NCBI GenBank assembly: GCA_035604135.1
Contig: DATNJB010000068.1
Location: 6,707 to 70,706 of the forward strand
From: Poindextera sp035604135
GTDB taxonomy: Bacteria; Pseudomonadota; Alphaproteobacteria; Caulobacterales; Caulobacteraceae
Direction of reading: 5' to 3'
DNA: 64,000 bases
Position numbers and translations under genes: made by a program. Shown piece by piece: positions 17,266-27,366 of the stretch. The notes below the pieces were generated by a model, which was given only the letters and a program-made list of their open reading frames with translations, was not told where the DNA came from and did no database searches. Numbering within the stretch: position 1 is the stretch's first letter; each line of letters begins with the position of its first letter.

Positions 17266-17517
17266 GTGTCGATCTACCATCACGATTTCGATCAGCGCGC
17301 CGCCATCGTGTCGCGGCCCTTGCTGCGTGCAAAGGATCCGGACCTCTATCTCGCCATCGGGTCGAATGGAGCCGTTTCCTGGACCAACGATGTCGAGGCC
17401 GCCACGGCCTTCGACTCGATGAAGGAGGCGATGCGCGCCGCGCTTCGGCTGCCGGGCGCCTATCGCGCCTTCGGCCTGCCGCTGCGTACGGAGCTGAGCG
17501 CTCACGACATCCACTAG
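17266..17517 (+). CDS. Small conserved-looking hypothetical protein
   Basis: The 83-residue soluble protein starts at a GTG with GGAGG upstream; a TTG at 17242 is also in frame but lies before that ribosome site. It has a histidine-containing N-terminus (SIYHHDFDQR) and a compact alpha/beta-like core with WTNDVEAATAFDSMKEAMRAAL. The helix pattern resembles that of the small gene at 26131-26382, though sequence similarity is weak. Function unknown. It converges on the cyclic glucan synthase gene. Confidence 0.6.
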   Translation: MSIYHHDFDQRAAIVSRPLLRAKDPDLYLAIGSNGAVSWTNDVEAATAFDSMKEAMRAALRLPGAYRAFGLPLRTELSAHDIH

Positions 17518-17526
17518 GCCCCGCGC

Positions 17527-20500
17527 CTACCCCATGGTCACCTCGAGGCGGTGAGCTTCGCCGTCGTTGCGGAATGGCGCGCGGAGCGGGCGGCCCTCGA
17601 GCGGCGCGCCGTCGAAAGTCGCCTGCGCGATACCTCGCGAGACCCGGTTCGGGTTGGTCACGACGATCTCGTAGCGCGCTGTCCCGAGACGCAGGCTGAC
17701 CTCGAAGCCCGGCCACGACCGCGGGATGCAGGGATCGACCTCCAGCCGATCGCCTCGACGACGCAGGCCAAGGATGCTCTCGACGCCCGCCCGCTGCATC
17801 CAGGCGGCCGAGCCCGTGTACCAAGTCCAGCCGCCGCGTCCCGTGCGTCCCGGCGCGGCATAGACGTCCGCGGCGACCACGTAGGGCTCCACCCGATAGC
17901 GATGCGCATCCGTGCGCGTGCGGGCGTGGTTGATCGGGTTGAGCATCCAGAAGAGCGCGCTTGCCTTGTCGCCATCGCCGAGCGCCGCAAACGCCATGAC
18001 GGACCAGAGCGCCGCGTGAGTGTACTGGCCGCCGTTCTCGCGCACGCCAGGCGGATAGCCTTTGACATAACCCGGATCGAGCGGCCCATGGTCGAACGGC
18101 GGGGTGAACAGCAACGCCAGCCCATCCTGCGGCTGGATCAGCTCACGGTCCACGGCGGCCATCGCCCGCGCCGCCCGCTCGGGGTCGCCCGCGCCGGACA
18201 GCACGGCCCAGGACTGGGCGATCGAGTCGATCCGGCATTCCTCGTTGGCCGCCGAGCCAAGCGGCGTCCCGTTGTCGAACCACCCGCGCCGGTACCAGTC
18301 GCCGTCCCAGGCCTGCTCTTGCGCCGCGGCCGCGAGCGCATCGGCGTGCGCCCGCCAGCTTTCGGCGCGATCCGGGTCCGTGCGGCTATCTGCGAAGAGC
18401 GCGAACCGCCGCAGGTTGGCGATCAGGAACCAGCCCAGCCAGACGCTCTCGCCGCGCCCCTCGAGGCCGACGCGGTTCATGCCGTCGTTCCAGTCGCCGC
18501 CGCCGATCAGAGGCATGCCGTGCACGCCAACGGCCAGGTTCGCGTCCAGCGCTCGCGCGCAATGCTCGTAGAGGCTGGCCGAGTCCTGGGCTGCACTGGG
18601 CTCGAAGAACCGCTCGGCCTCGCCCGGCTCGAGCGGAGAGCCTTCGATGAAGGGCACGCGCTGGTCGAGCACGCCCGCGTCGCCGGTCGTGTCGACGTAG
18701 TGGGCGGCGACGAACGGGAGCCAGAGCCGATCGTCGGATATGCGCGTGCGAACCCCCTGTCCGGTGTCGGGGAGCCACCAGTGCTGCACGTCGCCTTCGA
18801 CAAACTGCCGAGCCGCCGCGCGCAAGAGCTGGTCCCGAGCCATCGCCGGGCGGGCCGCCGTCAGCGCCATCACGTCCTGGAGCTGGTCGCGGAACCCGTA
18901 GGCTCCGCTCGCCTGAGAGAAGCCCGCCCTGGCCCAGAGGCGTGAGGCGACGGTCTGATAGAGCAACCACCCGTTCAGCATCAGGTCCATGGAACGGTCG
19001 GGCGTCTTGACTCGAACGGCGCCCAGGATCTCGTCCCAGCGCTGGCGCGCCTCGCCGAGCACGCCATCGAGGTCAGCCTTGCGGTAGGCCGCGACGAGCT
19101 GACTCGCCTGCGCCTCGTTCTCCGCATCCCCAAGAAAGAAGGGAATCTCGACGCTTGCCCGCGGCGCGAGCTCGAGCGTCGCCTGCAGCGCGCAACAGGG
19201 ATCGAGGCCGGCGCCCAGCCGCCCGGACAATCGGATCCGCTCACCGAGAGCGAAAGGCGCGGCCAGCCCGCCGTTGCGGCCAAGAAACTCGCGGCGGTCG
19301 CCGGTCCAAGCGCTCTGGCGCCCGCCGAGGTCCGCGAAGGCCACGCGATCGGCATAGACAGGGTTCCAATGGGTCGAGGCCAGGACTGCGCCTGTCGCCG
19401 GATCGAGCTTCGTCGCGACGTGCGGCGCAGAGGCCTCGCGCGAGGCGCCAAGCGACCAGTCCAGATAGACGGTGACCGTGATCTGCCGACGAAGGCCGGA
19501 CGTGTTCCGGATCGAGAGCCTGGAGATTCGGACCGGATCGTCCGCCGCGACGTATTCGAGCAGCTTGAGTTCGAGCCCGCGCGACGCATGTTCGAACTGG
19601 GTGTAGCCGAATCCGTGGCGGGCGACGTAGGTCGCGGCCTCGTCGCGGATCGGCGACGCCGTCGGCGTCCAGAGCTCGCCGGTCTCCTCGTCGCGAAGGT
19701 AGAAGACCTGCGACGGTTGGTCCGTAACCGGATCGTTCGACCACGGCGTGATCTGCCGCTCGCGACTGTTCCTCGACCAGCTGTAGCCGCCGCCCTCGGC
19801 GGAAACCTGGAACCCGAAGCTCGGATTCGCAATGACGTTGATCCAGGGCGCCGGCGTCGACTGCCCAGGTCCGACGGCGATCACGTACTCGCGGCCGCCG
19901 TCGTCGAAGCCGCCAATTCCGTTGAAATACTCGAGACCCGATGCAGGCGGAGCGATCTGCAGTTGCGATGGCGGCGTGGCGCGCCGGGCCGGCCTGGGCG
20001 CGATCGGTTCGGCCGCGGGAGCGTACTCGAGCTGATCCGCAAGCCGTCCCAGGTCGCCGGTCAAGACCACTCGGGCTATCGAGCCGAGCATCGCGCGCAC
20101 CTCAGGCGACACCAGGTCGGAGCGCAGGAGAAAGACGTGGCCTGCGCCGGCCGCCTCGCCGACATTCGGCCGGGACTGGTTCGCGCGGACTTGAGTCTCC
20201 AGCGCGACCTGCAGGTCCTGGATATAGGACGTTGCGCGCTCGTTCAGGATCACGAGGTCGACCGCCAGCCGACGCATGCGCCAGTACTCCACAGCGAGCA
20301 GCGCCTCGCGCACGAGGCCAAGCTGCTGGGTGTCGGAGATCCGTACCAGGACGATCGGTAGGTCACCGGAGATGCCGAGGCCCCACAGCAGCGGTTGCTC
20401 GGCGCGACCGGCCTCGATGATCTCAGAGACCGGCCGCAGCGTCGGGGCCGCGAACATCACATGGCCAGCCAGCCGCTGGAACTGGCCGGCCTGGCTACGG

Positions 20501-23500
20501 TTGATGCCGAGGTGGTGCAGCTGCACCTGCACCTGCGTCCAGGCGAGCGCCGCGGCGCGCTCGAACGCGCCTGGATCGTGGTGCTTGTCGACGAGGCCTA
20601 GCACCTCATCGCGTGAGCCGGCGGCCATGGTCCAGAAGTCGACGCGCGCCGTCTCGCCGGGCTCGAGCCGCAGACGCCGTCTGAGCGCGAAGATCGGATC
20701 GAGCACCGCCCCGGTCGTCCCGGAGAGCTGGCGCCCGTCGACGATCGAGGTCGCGGCCTGCACGCTGCGCCCGCGGCCAATGAAGCGAGCGCGGTCGGTC
20801 TCGAACTCCTGGCTCCTCACGGACCTGCCGGCCACGACCGCCAGATGCGCCGCCCAGACCTCCGGCTCGTCCGGCGACCGGCGCCGCCGATGCGCCAGAA
20901 GGGCGCCCGTGTCGGCCAGATGCTCGGTCTCGACAAACAGCTTGGAAAAGGCAGGGTGGACGGCGTCGGCCGCGCGCGGCGCAAGGACGAGCTCTGCATA
21001 AGAGGTGATCTCGATCTCACGCGCCAGGGCGCCGAAGTTCGACAGCGTCAGGCGTCGCACTTCGGCGTCGTCCTCGGCGGACACCAGCACCTCGAGCGTG
21101 GTCGTCAGCGTCCTATCGCGGCGGGCGATCTCGGCGCGATCTTCGTTGAAGATCGCCGTGTAGCCATCGCCGTCGACTCCGGTTGGCTGCAGGCCGGCGG
21201 ACCAGACCTCGCCACTCCGCGCATCGCGCAGGAAGATGTAGGATCCCCAGTCGTCGCAGGTCGTGTCCTCTCGCCAGCGCGTCACGGCGATGTCGCGCCA
21301 GGCGCTGTAGCCGGAACCAGCCGCGGTCAGCATCACGCTGTAGCGTCCGTTCGACAGAAGTTGCGTGTCCGGCGTCGCGCTCCACGGATTGCCGCGACGC
21401 CAGCCGCCTCGGTCGGCGGCCCGCTCGTGCGCGGAGGCGGCGGACTCGGCGACAGACGGCGGCGGCGGGACCACGTCGCGCGGCGCCCGCTCCTGCAACA
21501 GCAGCTCGGTCGCCTGGACCGCGGAATCGGCGTGGAAGCGCCGGCGCATGCGGCCGTCGAGCAGGGTGTCGGCGATGGCGACGATCGACATGCCCTGGTG
21601 GTGGGCCATGTAGGCTTGCACCACCGCGGAGCTTGCGCCCTCCGGCAGCCGCGAAGGCGTGAGGTCGAGGGCTTCGTAGAAACCGTAGCGGCCAAGGGCG
21701 CCGACCTCGGCGAGGCGACCGAAATTGCGCACGGCTGCGCGCGGATCGACCATCGCCGCGAGCGCGGTCGCGTACGGCGCGATCACCAGGTTGTCCGCCA
21801 GGCCTCGTTTGACGCCCAGACCGGGAACGCCGAAATTCGAGTACTGGTAGGTGAATTCCAGGTCGCGAGCGTTGAACGCCGACTCCGAAACGCCCCAAGG
21901 GGCGCCGAGCCGTCGCCCATACTCGATCTGCCGCTCGACGATGCATTCGTTGCTCTGCTCGATGAGGCTGGCGGTCGGCCCGCGCATCACCAGCGAGGGC
22001 ATGAGGTACTCGAACATCGAACCCGACCAGGAGATCAACGCGGCGCCGCGCCCGCACGGGGTCACCGAACGACCCAGCCGGAACCAATGGCGCGCCGGAG
22101 CATCGCCCTTGGCGATCGCCACGAAGCTGGCCAGGCGCGCCTCGGACGCCAGCAAGTCATAGCAGCTCGGGTCACGGACGCCCTCGACCGTCTGGTAGCC
22201 GATGGAAAGCAGGAGCCGTTCGGGATCGAGCAGGAAGCGGAAGTCCATCTCGAGCGCCATGGCGCGCGCCATCTGCTCCACCGCCATCAGGCGTCGCGGA
22301 AGGTCAGCGGCGGCTGGCCCGCTGTCCCGACGGTGGCTCTCGACGGCGCGGCGCGCAGCCTCCGTCCAGAAACGCAGGTCGCCATCGACATCGGCGTCCG
22401 CCAGGCTCCGGGCCGTCGCCGCAAGCTCTTCGACGGTGTGCGTGAGGTCCGCCCGCTCGACCCGCACACCCCCATCGAGCGCACGCAGCCCAGCGTCGAT
22501 TTTGTCGAGCAGCCGCGCTCGCGCGCTAGAGGCGCCAGCCGTATCGCCCGGAAGCGCGAGCAGGGCGCCCCGCGCTAGCCGCAGTGCGTCCGCCACGCCG
22601 GCCAGGCGATCGGCCCCTGCCGGATCCGTCGCGCCCCACTCGCGGCACGCGCCGGCGAGCGCGATCAGGTGACCGGCCAGGTTGCCGCTGTCCACTGAGG
22701 AGACGTAGCGGGGATCGAGCGCCCGACCGTCGCTGGTGTCGTACCAATTGTAGAAATGGCCCCGGTAGCGCGCGAGGGCGGCCATCGAAGCCAGTGTCGT
22801 CTCGAGGCGATCGACCGCCTCGACGGCCCCGATCCAACCGAAGTCGCGGGCGCTGGCGGTCGAGAGCAGGTAGAGGCCGAGGTTGGTCGGCGAGGTTCGC
22901 TGGGCGACAACCGGCTCGGGGGTTTCCTGGAAGTTGTCCGGCGGCAACCAGCTGCTCTCGGCCGTCACGAAGGTCTCGAAGAAACGCCAGGTTCGCCGCG
23001 CGGTCAGGCGCAGCGCCTCCTGTTCGGTCTCCTTCAGCGGCCGGCGGTCAGCGGTCAGCGGCGACAGACTCGCTCGCAGCGCGACGGCGGGGGCCAGCGC
23101 CCAGGCGGCGGCGAAGGCGCCGGCGATTGGCCAGACGCCGTCGCGTCCCAGCCAGCCGGCGGCGAGCGCGGCGGCGGAGAGGGCCACACCGCCGGCCATG
23201 CGCCGGTAGAAACTCGCGAGGTCAAGGCGCCGCCCGGAAACGGCTTGCGCGGCCGGCGTCCACTGCAGGAGGTGACGGTGGCTGACGGTGAGCCGGAAGA
23301 GCGTGCGCAGGATCGCATCGCTCATCAGCCACGCCTGGTGGCCCAGGAAGATCAACATCAGGCCGACCTGGATCACCGCCAACCGAAGGTCGCCCGCGAG
23401 CGTGCGCAATCGGCCGCGGAGCGTCGCGCCCGGTCGCCGCGCCGTCGCCTGCGTGGCCACCGGCAGGAGCGGCGGGATGGCCATCGTGGCGACGATGAAG

Positions 23501-26097
23501 GTCGTCCAGATCAGCGCGCCGCCACCGGGCGCCGCCAGCCACCCGGCAAGCAACGCGGCGACCGTCGACGGCGCCGAGAGCGTCCGGCGCAGGTTGTCCA
23601 ACATCTTCCATCGCCCGACCATGGGAACGCCATGCAGCCCACGACCGTGGGCCGATCGCCGCCCCGGGCCGAACATCCATGGCAAGAGCTGCCAGTCGCC
23701 GCGGGCCCAGCGGTGGTGGCGCAGCGCGGCGGCGTCGTAGCGGGCCGGGAAGGCTTCGACGACCTCGACGTCGGAGGCCAGCCCCGCGCGCGCGAAGATG
23801 CCTTCGAACAGGTCGTGGCTGAGCAGTCGCGAGTCCGGGACGCGCCCAGCGATCGCCGCCTCGAACCCGTCTATGTCGTAGATGCCCTTGCCCGTGTAGG
23901 AGCCTTCGCCGAACAGGTCCTGGTAGACATCCGAAACGGCGGCGGCATAGGGGTCGATCCCGCTTGCGCTCGAGAAGACCCTGAGGAAGAGCGAGCCTTC
24001 CTGTCCGATGGGCAGCGATGGCGTCACCCGCGGCTGCAGAATGGCGTACCCCTCGACCACCCGCTGTTGAGCGGAGTCCAGCCGCGGGCGATTGAGCGGA
24101 TGGGCCATCTTGCCGATCAGTCGCCGCACTGTCTCGCGCGGCAGTCGGGTATCGGAATCCAGCGTGATGACGTAGCGCACGCTCGCGGGCGCCGGCGGCG
24201 GGTCGATCAACGTCGTATCGGTCGCGCCGCGCAAGTACCGGTTAAGCTCGGCGAGCTTGCCCCGCTTGCGCTCCCAGCCGATCCAGCGCCGCTCGCCCTC
24301 GTTCCAGACCCGTCGCCGGTGCAGCAGTAGGAAACGATCGCCGCCGTGCGCGGGCGCGTAGCGCCGGTTCAGCTCGGCGACGCCCTCGCGCGCGAGCGCC
24401 AGCAACGCCTCGTCGCCATCGACATGCTCTTCATCGGCGTCGGCCCAATCGGTGAGCAAGGCGAAGCGGATGTCGCCGCCCGGGCTGGCCAGGTGATGGA
24501 TCTCCAGCCCCTCCACCTGCTCGGCGATCGTCTCCTTCGCCGTGAGCATCGTCGGCACGACCACCAACGTGCGCAGCGCGGCGGGGACGCCCTCCTTCAG
24601 CTCGAGCCCCGGCAGCAGGCTCGCGCGAAAGCCCCGCGTCACCACGTGGTTGACCAGCGCCACGCTCAGGTCGACGGCCGGCGCGACGCCCAGCACGCCA
24701 AGGACGACGAGCCAACGCCAACCCAGCCCCGACTGCCCAAGGACGAGGAGCGGCCAAGCCAGGATCGCAGCCCCCAGCAGCGCGCCGGCGCCGACGTATC
24801 CTCCGATGCCGAGCGCCCGATAGAGCCTGCCGGGCCAGAGCCGCGGCGGCGGGCGAAACCCGATGGCCGCCTCAAATCCCTGCCGGCCGGCGCCGATCAG
24901 ATAGTAGCCTGGGTCCGAGAGGCGGGCGTCAGGGGTCCCGGTTTGGCCCGACCCCGAAGGGGACACCGCCAGCAGCGCCGCGCGAGCGATCTCCAGCTCG
25001 CTGAGGCCCGATCCTCGCGCCAGCTCCTCGATGGCGCTGCGGTAGAGGTTGCGGGTCGGGAAATCCATCTCGCCGAAGCGGCTGCCGGAGACGAGCAAGT
25101 CGTCGATCAGGCTGAACCGCTCCACGAGCTCGGACCAGTCGATGTCCGAGATCAAGCGCATGCTGGTGATGATGTTCCGGACCGTGACGCTTCCGGCGAC
25201 CTGACGCAGGTGCTCGGCCTGTACGACCCCGTCGGCGGTCAGACCCTGAGCTGCGAGCCGCTCGTCGATCCAGGCGAGCGCCGGAGCGATGCTCGGGTCC
25301 TGGTCGCGCAGGCGTTGGACGAGCTGGACGAAGAAGGCTTCCGAGAGGATCGGGCCGTCGAGCCCGGGCAGCACCGCCGCTGGCGCCTCCACCGCGCGCC
25401 TGCCGGACCCCAGCAGGCGGTCGGCGATCGCGTCGGCGTCCCTCCGCCCGGCCCGGCTGGCGACCACCCGCCCCGCGATGCGCCTCAGATTCTCGACGAG
25501 GACGATGCGTAGCGTGATGGCGATGGCCCACAGCTCGCCGATGGTGAGCGGCTGCACCTCCTGATAGGCCCTGACGTACCGCCGGAGCGCCTCGGGATCG
25601 AACAGGCTGTCGGTGTGGGCGATGAAGGCCCAGGCAAGGCCAAAGACGCGTGGAAGACCCTGAAACGGCCCCGCCGCCAGTTCCGGCAGCTGGCGATAGT
25701 ATCCGGACGGGAGGTCCGCGCGGATCTCCCTGACCTGCTGTTCGACCACGTGGAAGTTGTCGATCAGCCACTCGGCCGCGGGCGTGATCGCCGCGCCCGC
25801 TGCGATCGCGTCGGCGACGTCGCGGTACGCGGCGAGCAGGTCGGCCTCGTTCTCGGCCAGCCGGGCCCGGAGCAGGTTCCGCCCCCGGCGACGCGCGGCG
25901 ACGGGTTGCGCCGCGGCCAAACTGCGGGCGTGCTGTTCCAGCCGCTCGATGCCGAACAGCTCTTCGCGGATTGGTCGATCGTCCCAAGGCGAAGCCGCTT
26001 GCCCGGCAAGTCCACGCTGGATGAGCCCCGCCAGCACCCCGGTGCGATGCTCGACGGTCTCAGGGGCGAGATGGCTCTCCGGCGCCGCTGTCGTCAC
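17527..26097 (-). CDS. ndvB: Cyclic beta-1,2-glucan synthase (NdvB family)
   Basis: This 2856-residue inner-membrane enzyme makes periplasmic cyclic beta-1,2-glucans from UDP-glucose. The N-terminal region has the family segment LIDNFHVVEQQVREIRADLP. Membrane helices near residues 420-480 flank a glycosyltransferase-84 domain with VRYVITLDSDTRLPRETV. More membrane segments follow around 830-1000. The glucoamylase-like linker (ASARDFGWIGAVEAVDRLE) and a C-terminal GH94 phosphorylase domain with GDWNDGMNRVG complete it. Length matches rhizobial NdvB. The gene appears intact. It follows a small gene behind a FixK-type site (34-bp gap) and may share its promoter. The product usually serves osmoadaptation and host interaction. 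Confidence 0.92.
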   Translation of the reverse strand: MTTAAPESHLAPETVEHRTGVLAGLIQRGLAGQAASPWDDRPIREELFGIERLEQHARSLAAAQPVAARRRGRNLLRARLAENEADLLAAYRDVADAIAAGAAITPAAEWLIDNFHVVEQQVREIRADLPSGYYRQLPELAAGPFQGLPRVFGLAWAFIAHTDSLFDPEALRRYVRAYQEVQPLTIGELWAIAITLRIVLVENLRRIAGRVVASRAGRRDADAIADRLLGSGRRAVEAPAAVLPGLDGPILSEAFFVQLVQRLRDQDPSIAPALAWIDERLAAQGLTADGVVQAEHLRQVAGSVTVRNIITSMRLISDIDWSELVERFSLIDDLLVSGSRFGEMDFPTRNLYRSAIEELARGSGLSELEIARAALLAVSPSGSGQTGTPDARLSDPGYYLIGAGRQGFEAAIGFRPPPRLWPGRLYRALGIGGYVGAGALLGAAILAWPLLVLGQSGLGWRWLVVLGVLGVAPAVDLSVALVNHVVTRGFRASLLPGLELKEGVPAALRTLVVVPTMLTAKETIAEQVEGLEIHHLASPGGDIRFALLTDWADADEEHVDGDEALLALAREGVAELNRRYAPAHGGDRFLLLHRRRVWNEGERRWIGWERKRGKLAELNRYLRGATDTTLIDPPPAPASVRYVITLDSDTRLPRETVRRLIGKMAHPLNRPRLDSAQQRVVEGYAILQPRVTPSLPIGQEGSLFLRVFSSASGIDPYAAAVSDVYQDLFGEGSYTGKGIYDIDGFEAAIAGRVPDSRLLSHDLFEGIFARAGLASDVEVVEAFPARYDAAALRHHRWARGDWQLLPWMFGPGRRSAHGRGLHGVPMVGRWKMLDNLRRTLSAPSTVAALLAGWLAAPGGGALIWTTFIVATMAIPPLLPVATQATARRPGATLRGRLRTLAGDLRLAVIQVGLMLIFLGHQAWLMSDAILRTLFRLTVSHRHLLQWTPAAQAVSGRRLDLASFYRRMAGGVALSAAALAAGWLGRDGVWPIAGAFAAAWALAPAVALRASLSPLTADRRPLKETEQEALRLTARRTWRFFETFVTAESSWLPPDNFQETPEPVVAQRTSPTNLGLYLLSTASARDFGWIGAVEAVDRLETTLASMAALARYRGHFYNWYDTSDGRALDPRYVSSVDSGNLAGHLIALAGACREWGATDPAGADRLAGVADALRLARGALLALPGDTAGASSARARLLDKIDAGLRALDGGVRVERADLTHTVEELAATARSLADADVDGDLRFWTEAARRAVESHRRDSGPAAADLPRRLMAVEQMARAMALEMDFRFLLDPERLLLSIGYQTVEGVRDPSCYDLLASEARLASFVAIAKGDAPARHWFRLGRSVTPCGRGAALISWSGSMFEYLMPSLVMRGPTASLIEQSNECIVERQIEYGRRLGAPWGVSESAFNARDLEFTYQYSNFGVPGLGVKRGLADNLVIAPYATALAAMVDPRAAVRNFGRLAEVGALGRYGFYEALDLTPSRLPEGASSAVVQAYMAHHQGMSIVAIADTLLDGRMRRRFHADSAVQATELLLQERAPRDVVPPPPSVAESAASAHERAADRGGWRRGNPWSATPDTQLLSNGRYSVMLTAAGSGYSAWRDIAVTRWREDTTCDDWGSYIFLRDARSGEVWSAGLQPTGVDGDGYTAIFNEDRAEIARRDRTLTTTLEVLVSAEDDAEVRRLTLSNFGALAREIEITSYAELVLAPRAADAVHPAFSKLFVETEHLADTGALLAHRRRRSPDEPEVWAAHLAVVAGRSVRSQEFETDRARFIGRGRSVQAATSIVDGRQLSGTTGAVLDPIFALRRRLRLEPGETARVDFWTMAAGSRDEVLGLVDKHHDPGAFERAAALAWTQVQVQLHHLGINRSQAGQFQRLAGHVMFAAPTLRPVSEIIEAGRAEQPLLWGLGISGDLPIVLVRISDTQQLGLVREALLAVEYWRMRRLAVDLVILNERATSYIQDLQVALETQVRANQSRPNVGEAAGAGHVFLLRSDLVSPEVRAMLGSIARVVLTGDLGRLADQLEYAPAAEPIAPRPARRATPPSQLQIAPPASGLEYFNGIGGFDDGGREYVIAVGPGQSTPAPWINVIANPSFGFQVSAEGGGYSWSRNSRERQITPWSNDPVTDQPSQVFYLRDEETGELWTPTASPIRDEAATYVARHGFGYTQFEHASRGLELKLLEYVAADDPVRISRLSIRNTSGLRRQITVTVYLDWSLGASREASAPHVATKLDPATGAVLASTHWNPVYADRVAFADLGGRQSAWTGDRREFLGRNGGLAAPFALGERIRLSGRLGAGLDPCCALQATLELAPRASVEIPFFLGDAENEAQASQLVAAYRKADLDGVLGEARQRWDEILGAVRVKTPDRSMDLMLNGWLLYQTVASRLWARAGFSQASGAYGFRDQLQDVMALTAARPAMARDQLLRAAARQFVEGDVQHWWLPDTGQGVRTRISDDRLWLPFVAAHYVDTTGDAGVLDQRVPFIEGSPLEPGEAERFFEPSAAQDSASLYEHCARALDANLAVGVHGMPLIGGGDWNDGMNRVGLEGRGESVWLGWFLIANLRRFALFADSRTDPDRAESWRAHADALAAAAQEQAWDGDWYRRGWFDNGTPLGSAANEECRIDSIAQSWAVLSGAGDPERAARAMAAVDRELIQPQDGLALLFTPPFDHGPLDPGYVKGYPPGVRENGGQYTHAALWSVMAFAALGDGDKASALFWMLNPINHARTRTDAHRYRVEPYVVAADVYAAPGRTGRGGWTWYTGSAAWMQRAGVESILGLRRRGDRLEVDPCIPRSWPGFEVSLRLGTARYEIVVTNPNRVSRGIAQATFDGAPLEGRPLRAPFRNDGEAHRLEVTMG

Positions 26098-26130
26098 CTC
26101 GGCCGTTCCAATCCCCGCCCAGCAGCGAGC

Positions 26131-26382
26131 TTACCGCCAGGCGTCGTGGGTCCTGGCCGTCCTACCGGAGCCGCCCAGCGCCGCGGTTCTCGACGCGCCC
26201 ATCGGCTCGTCGGGGTCCACCTCGACGACCACTTCCGAAGACACGCCGTGCATGCGGAGCGCTTCGCAAAGCCGGTTGGCTTCCCGAATGGCCTGGGCAC
26301 GGGACCAGAACGGCGTGCACATGCCGTCGCCCAGGCGGACCGCCCAGCCATGGTGCTCCTTCACGACCTTGAACGTGTGCAT
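26131..26382 (-). CDS. Small DUF2188-like hypothetical protein
   Basis: The 83-residue protein begins MHTFKVVKEHHGWAVRLGDG and continues with a helix AIREANRLCEALRMHG. This resembles the beta-strand/helix layout of short DUF2188-like stress proteins, but identity with that family is not certain. A GAGGG ribosome site precedes the ATG. A FixK-type site gives an 18-nt predicted leader. It is directly upstream of ndvB and probably leads that transcript. Confidence 0.65.
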   Translation of the reverse strand: MHTFKVVKEHHGWAVRLGDGMCTPFWSRAQAIREANRLCEALRMHGVSSEVVVEVDPDEPMGASRTAALGGSGRTARTHDAWR

Positions 26383-26434
26383 GACAACCCTCAATCGGAA
26401 CCCGCGCAAGCTCCAACATCTGGCGCTCGCCGCC

Positions 26435-26448
26435 TTGACCGAGATCAA
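26435..26448. promoter_or_regulatory. FixK/FNR-type site before the DUF2188-like gene and ndvB
   Basis: TTGACCGAGATCAA has one mismatch to the consensus. Leftward at -41.5 it starts a transcript near 26400, 18 nt from the ATG at 26382. The rightward dihaem cytochrome gene would get a 121-nt leader, so control in that direction is less certain. Confidence 0.7.
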
Positions 26449-26603
26449 AGGCGAGCGCCGCGTTGCCGACGACATTGGCTGGGGGGCGTGGGAACTGATG
26501 AAACCAAGACGGGTCCTATCCCTTCGGCGTCCGCCGCAAGCTAAGCTCCAGTTCAGGCGCGAGCTTGGCGACACTGCTGATCGCGCCAGATGGGTGAGGC
26601 AAA

Positions 26604-27290
26604 ATGGATCGAAATATCTGGGTGGCGCTGGCGGTATTGGCTTCCGGCTTCTCGGTGGCCGCGACGGCTCGGCCGCATCCAACCTCCACCGCCGCTGTGC
26701 GCGAGGGCGAGCATGTCGCTCTGGTGGTCTGCGCCTATTGCCATGTCGTGCCGGCCAATCTGCCGGCTCAACCGATCCTGAATCAGCCGACGCGCAGCTT
26801 TCAGGACGTAGCGGACGACCCCAAGACGACGGCGAAATCCCTGCGCCGGTTCATCACGACCGCGCACTGGGATGTGTACACCGTGCCGATGACGATGCCC
26901 GACCCGCAGCTGCTCGACCAGCAGTACGACGACGTGGTCGCCTACATCCTCAGCCTGCGGCGCCGCCAGCAAGCCGCGCCGCCGCGCGGCGGCGGCGGCA
27001 CAGCGTCCGAGAGCGGCGACGCCGGCGAAGAGGTCGCCCTGCGGCGTTGTTCAATCTGCCACGTCGTCACCGCCGACCCGCGGTATCGTCCTGCCCTGAA
27101 TCCGCCGGGGCCGAGCTTTCAGACCATCGCGGCCGATCCACAGACGACAGCCGAGTCCCTGCGTCGGTTCATCGCGACCACCCACTGGGACGAACAGACC
27201 ACACCGATGACCATGCCTGCGCAGAACCTGCGTTCCGACGAGATCGACTCTGTGGTCAGCTACATCCTCAACAAGCGCGAAAGCCGTTAG
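26604..27290 (+). CDS. Periplasmic dihaem cytochrome c
   Basis: The 228-residue protein has a Sec signal peptide (about 1-22) and two class I cytochrome c domains. Haem motifs are CAYCH (43-47) and CSICH (149-153), each followed by a PMTMP segment supplying the probable axial methionine. The two halves are an internal duplication: both contain a TTAxSLRRFI helix followed by a THWD- or AHWD-type segment. A Gly/Ala-rich linker joins them. It is likely a periplasmic electron carrier; the partner (terminal oxidase or dehydrogenase) is not encoded next to it. A FixK-type site lies about 160 bp upstream. Confidence 0.88.
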   Translation: MDRNIWVALAVLASGFSVAATARPHPTSTAAVREGEHVALVVCAYCHVVPANLPAQPILNQPTRSFQDVADDPKTTAKSLRRFITTAHWDVYTVPMTMPDPQLLDQQYDDVVAYILSLRRRQQAAPPRGGGGTASESGDAGEEVALRRCSICHVVTADPRYRPALNPPGPSFQTIAADPQTTAESLRRFIATTHWDEQTTPMTMPAQNLRSDEIDSVVSYILNKRESR

Positions 27291-27366
27291 AGCCTCGCCA
27301 GAGACGCCGGACCCCGCCACATGAGTGGTCTAGCCGTCGGCGAACTTTGCAGTCTCGGCCGCGCCT

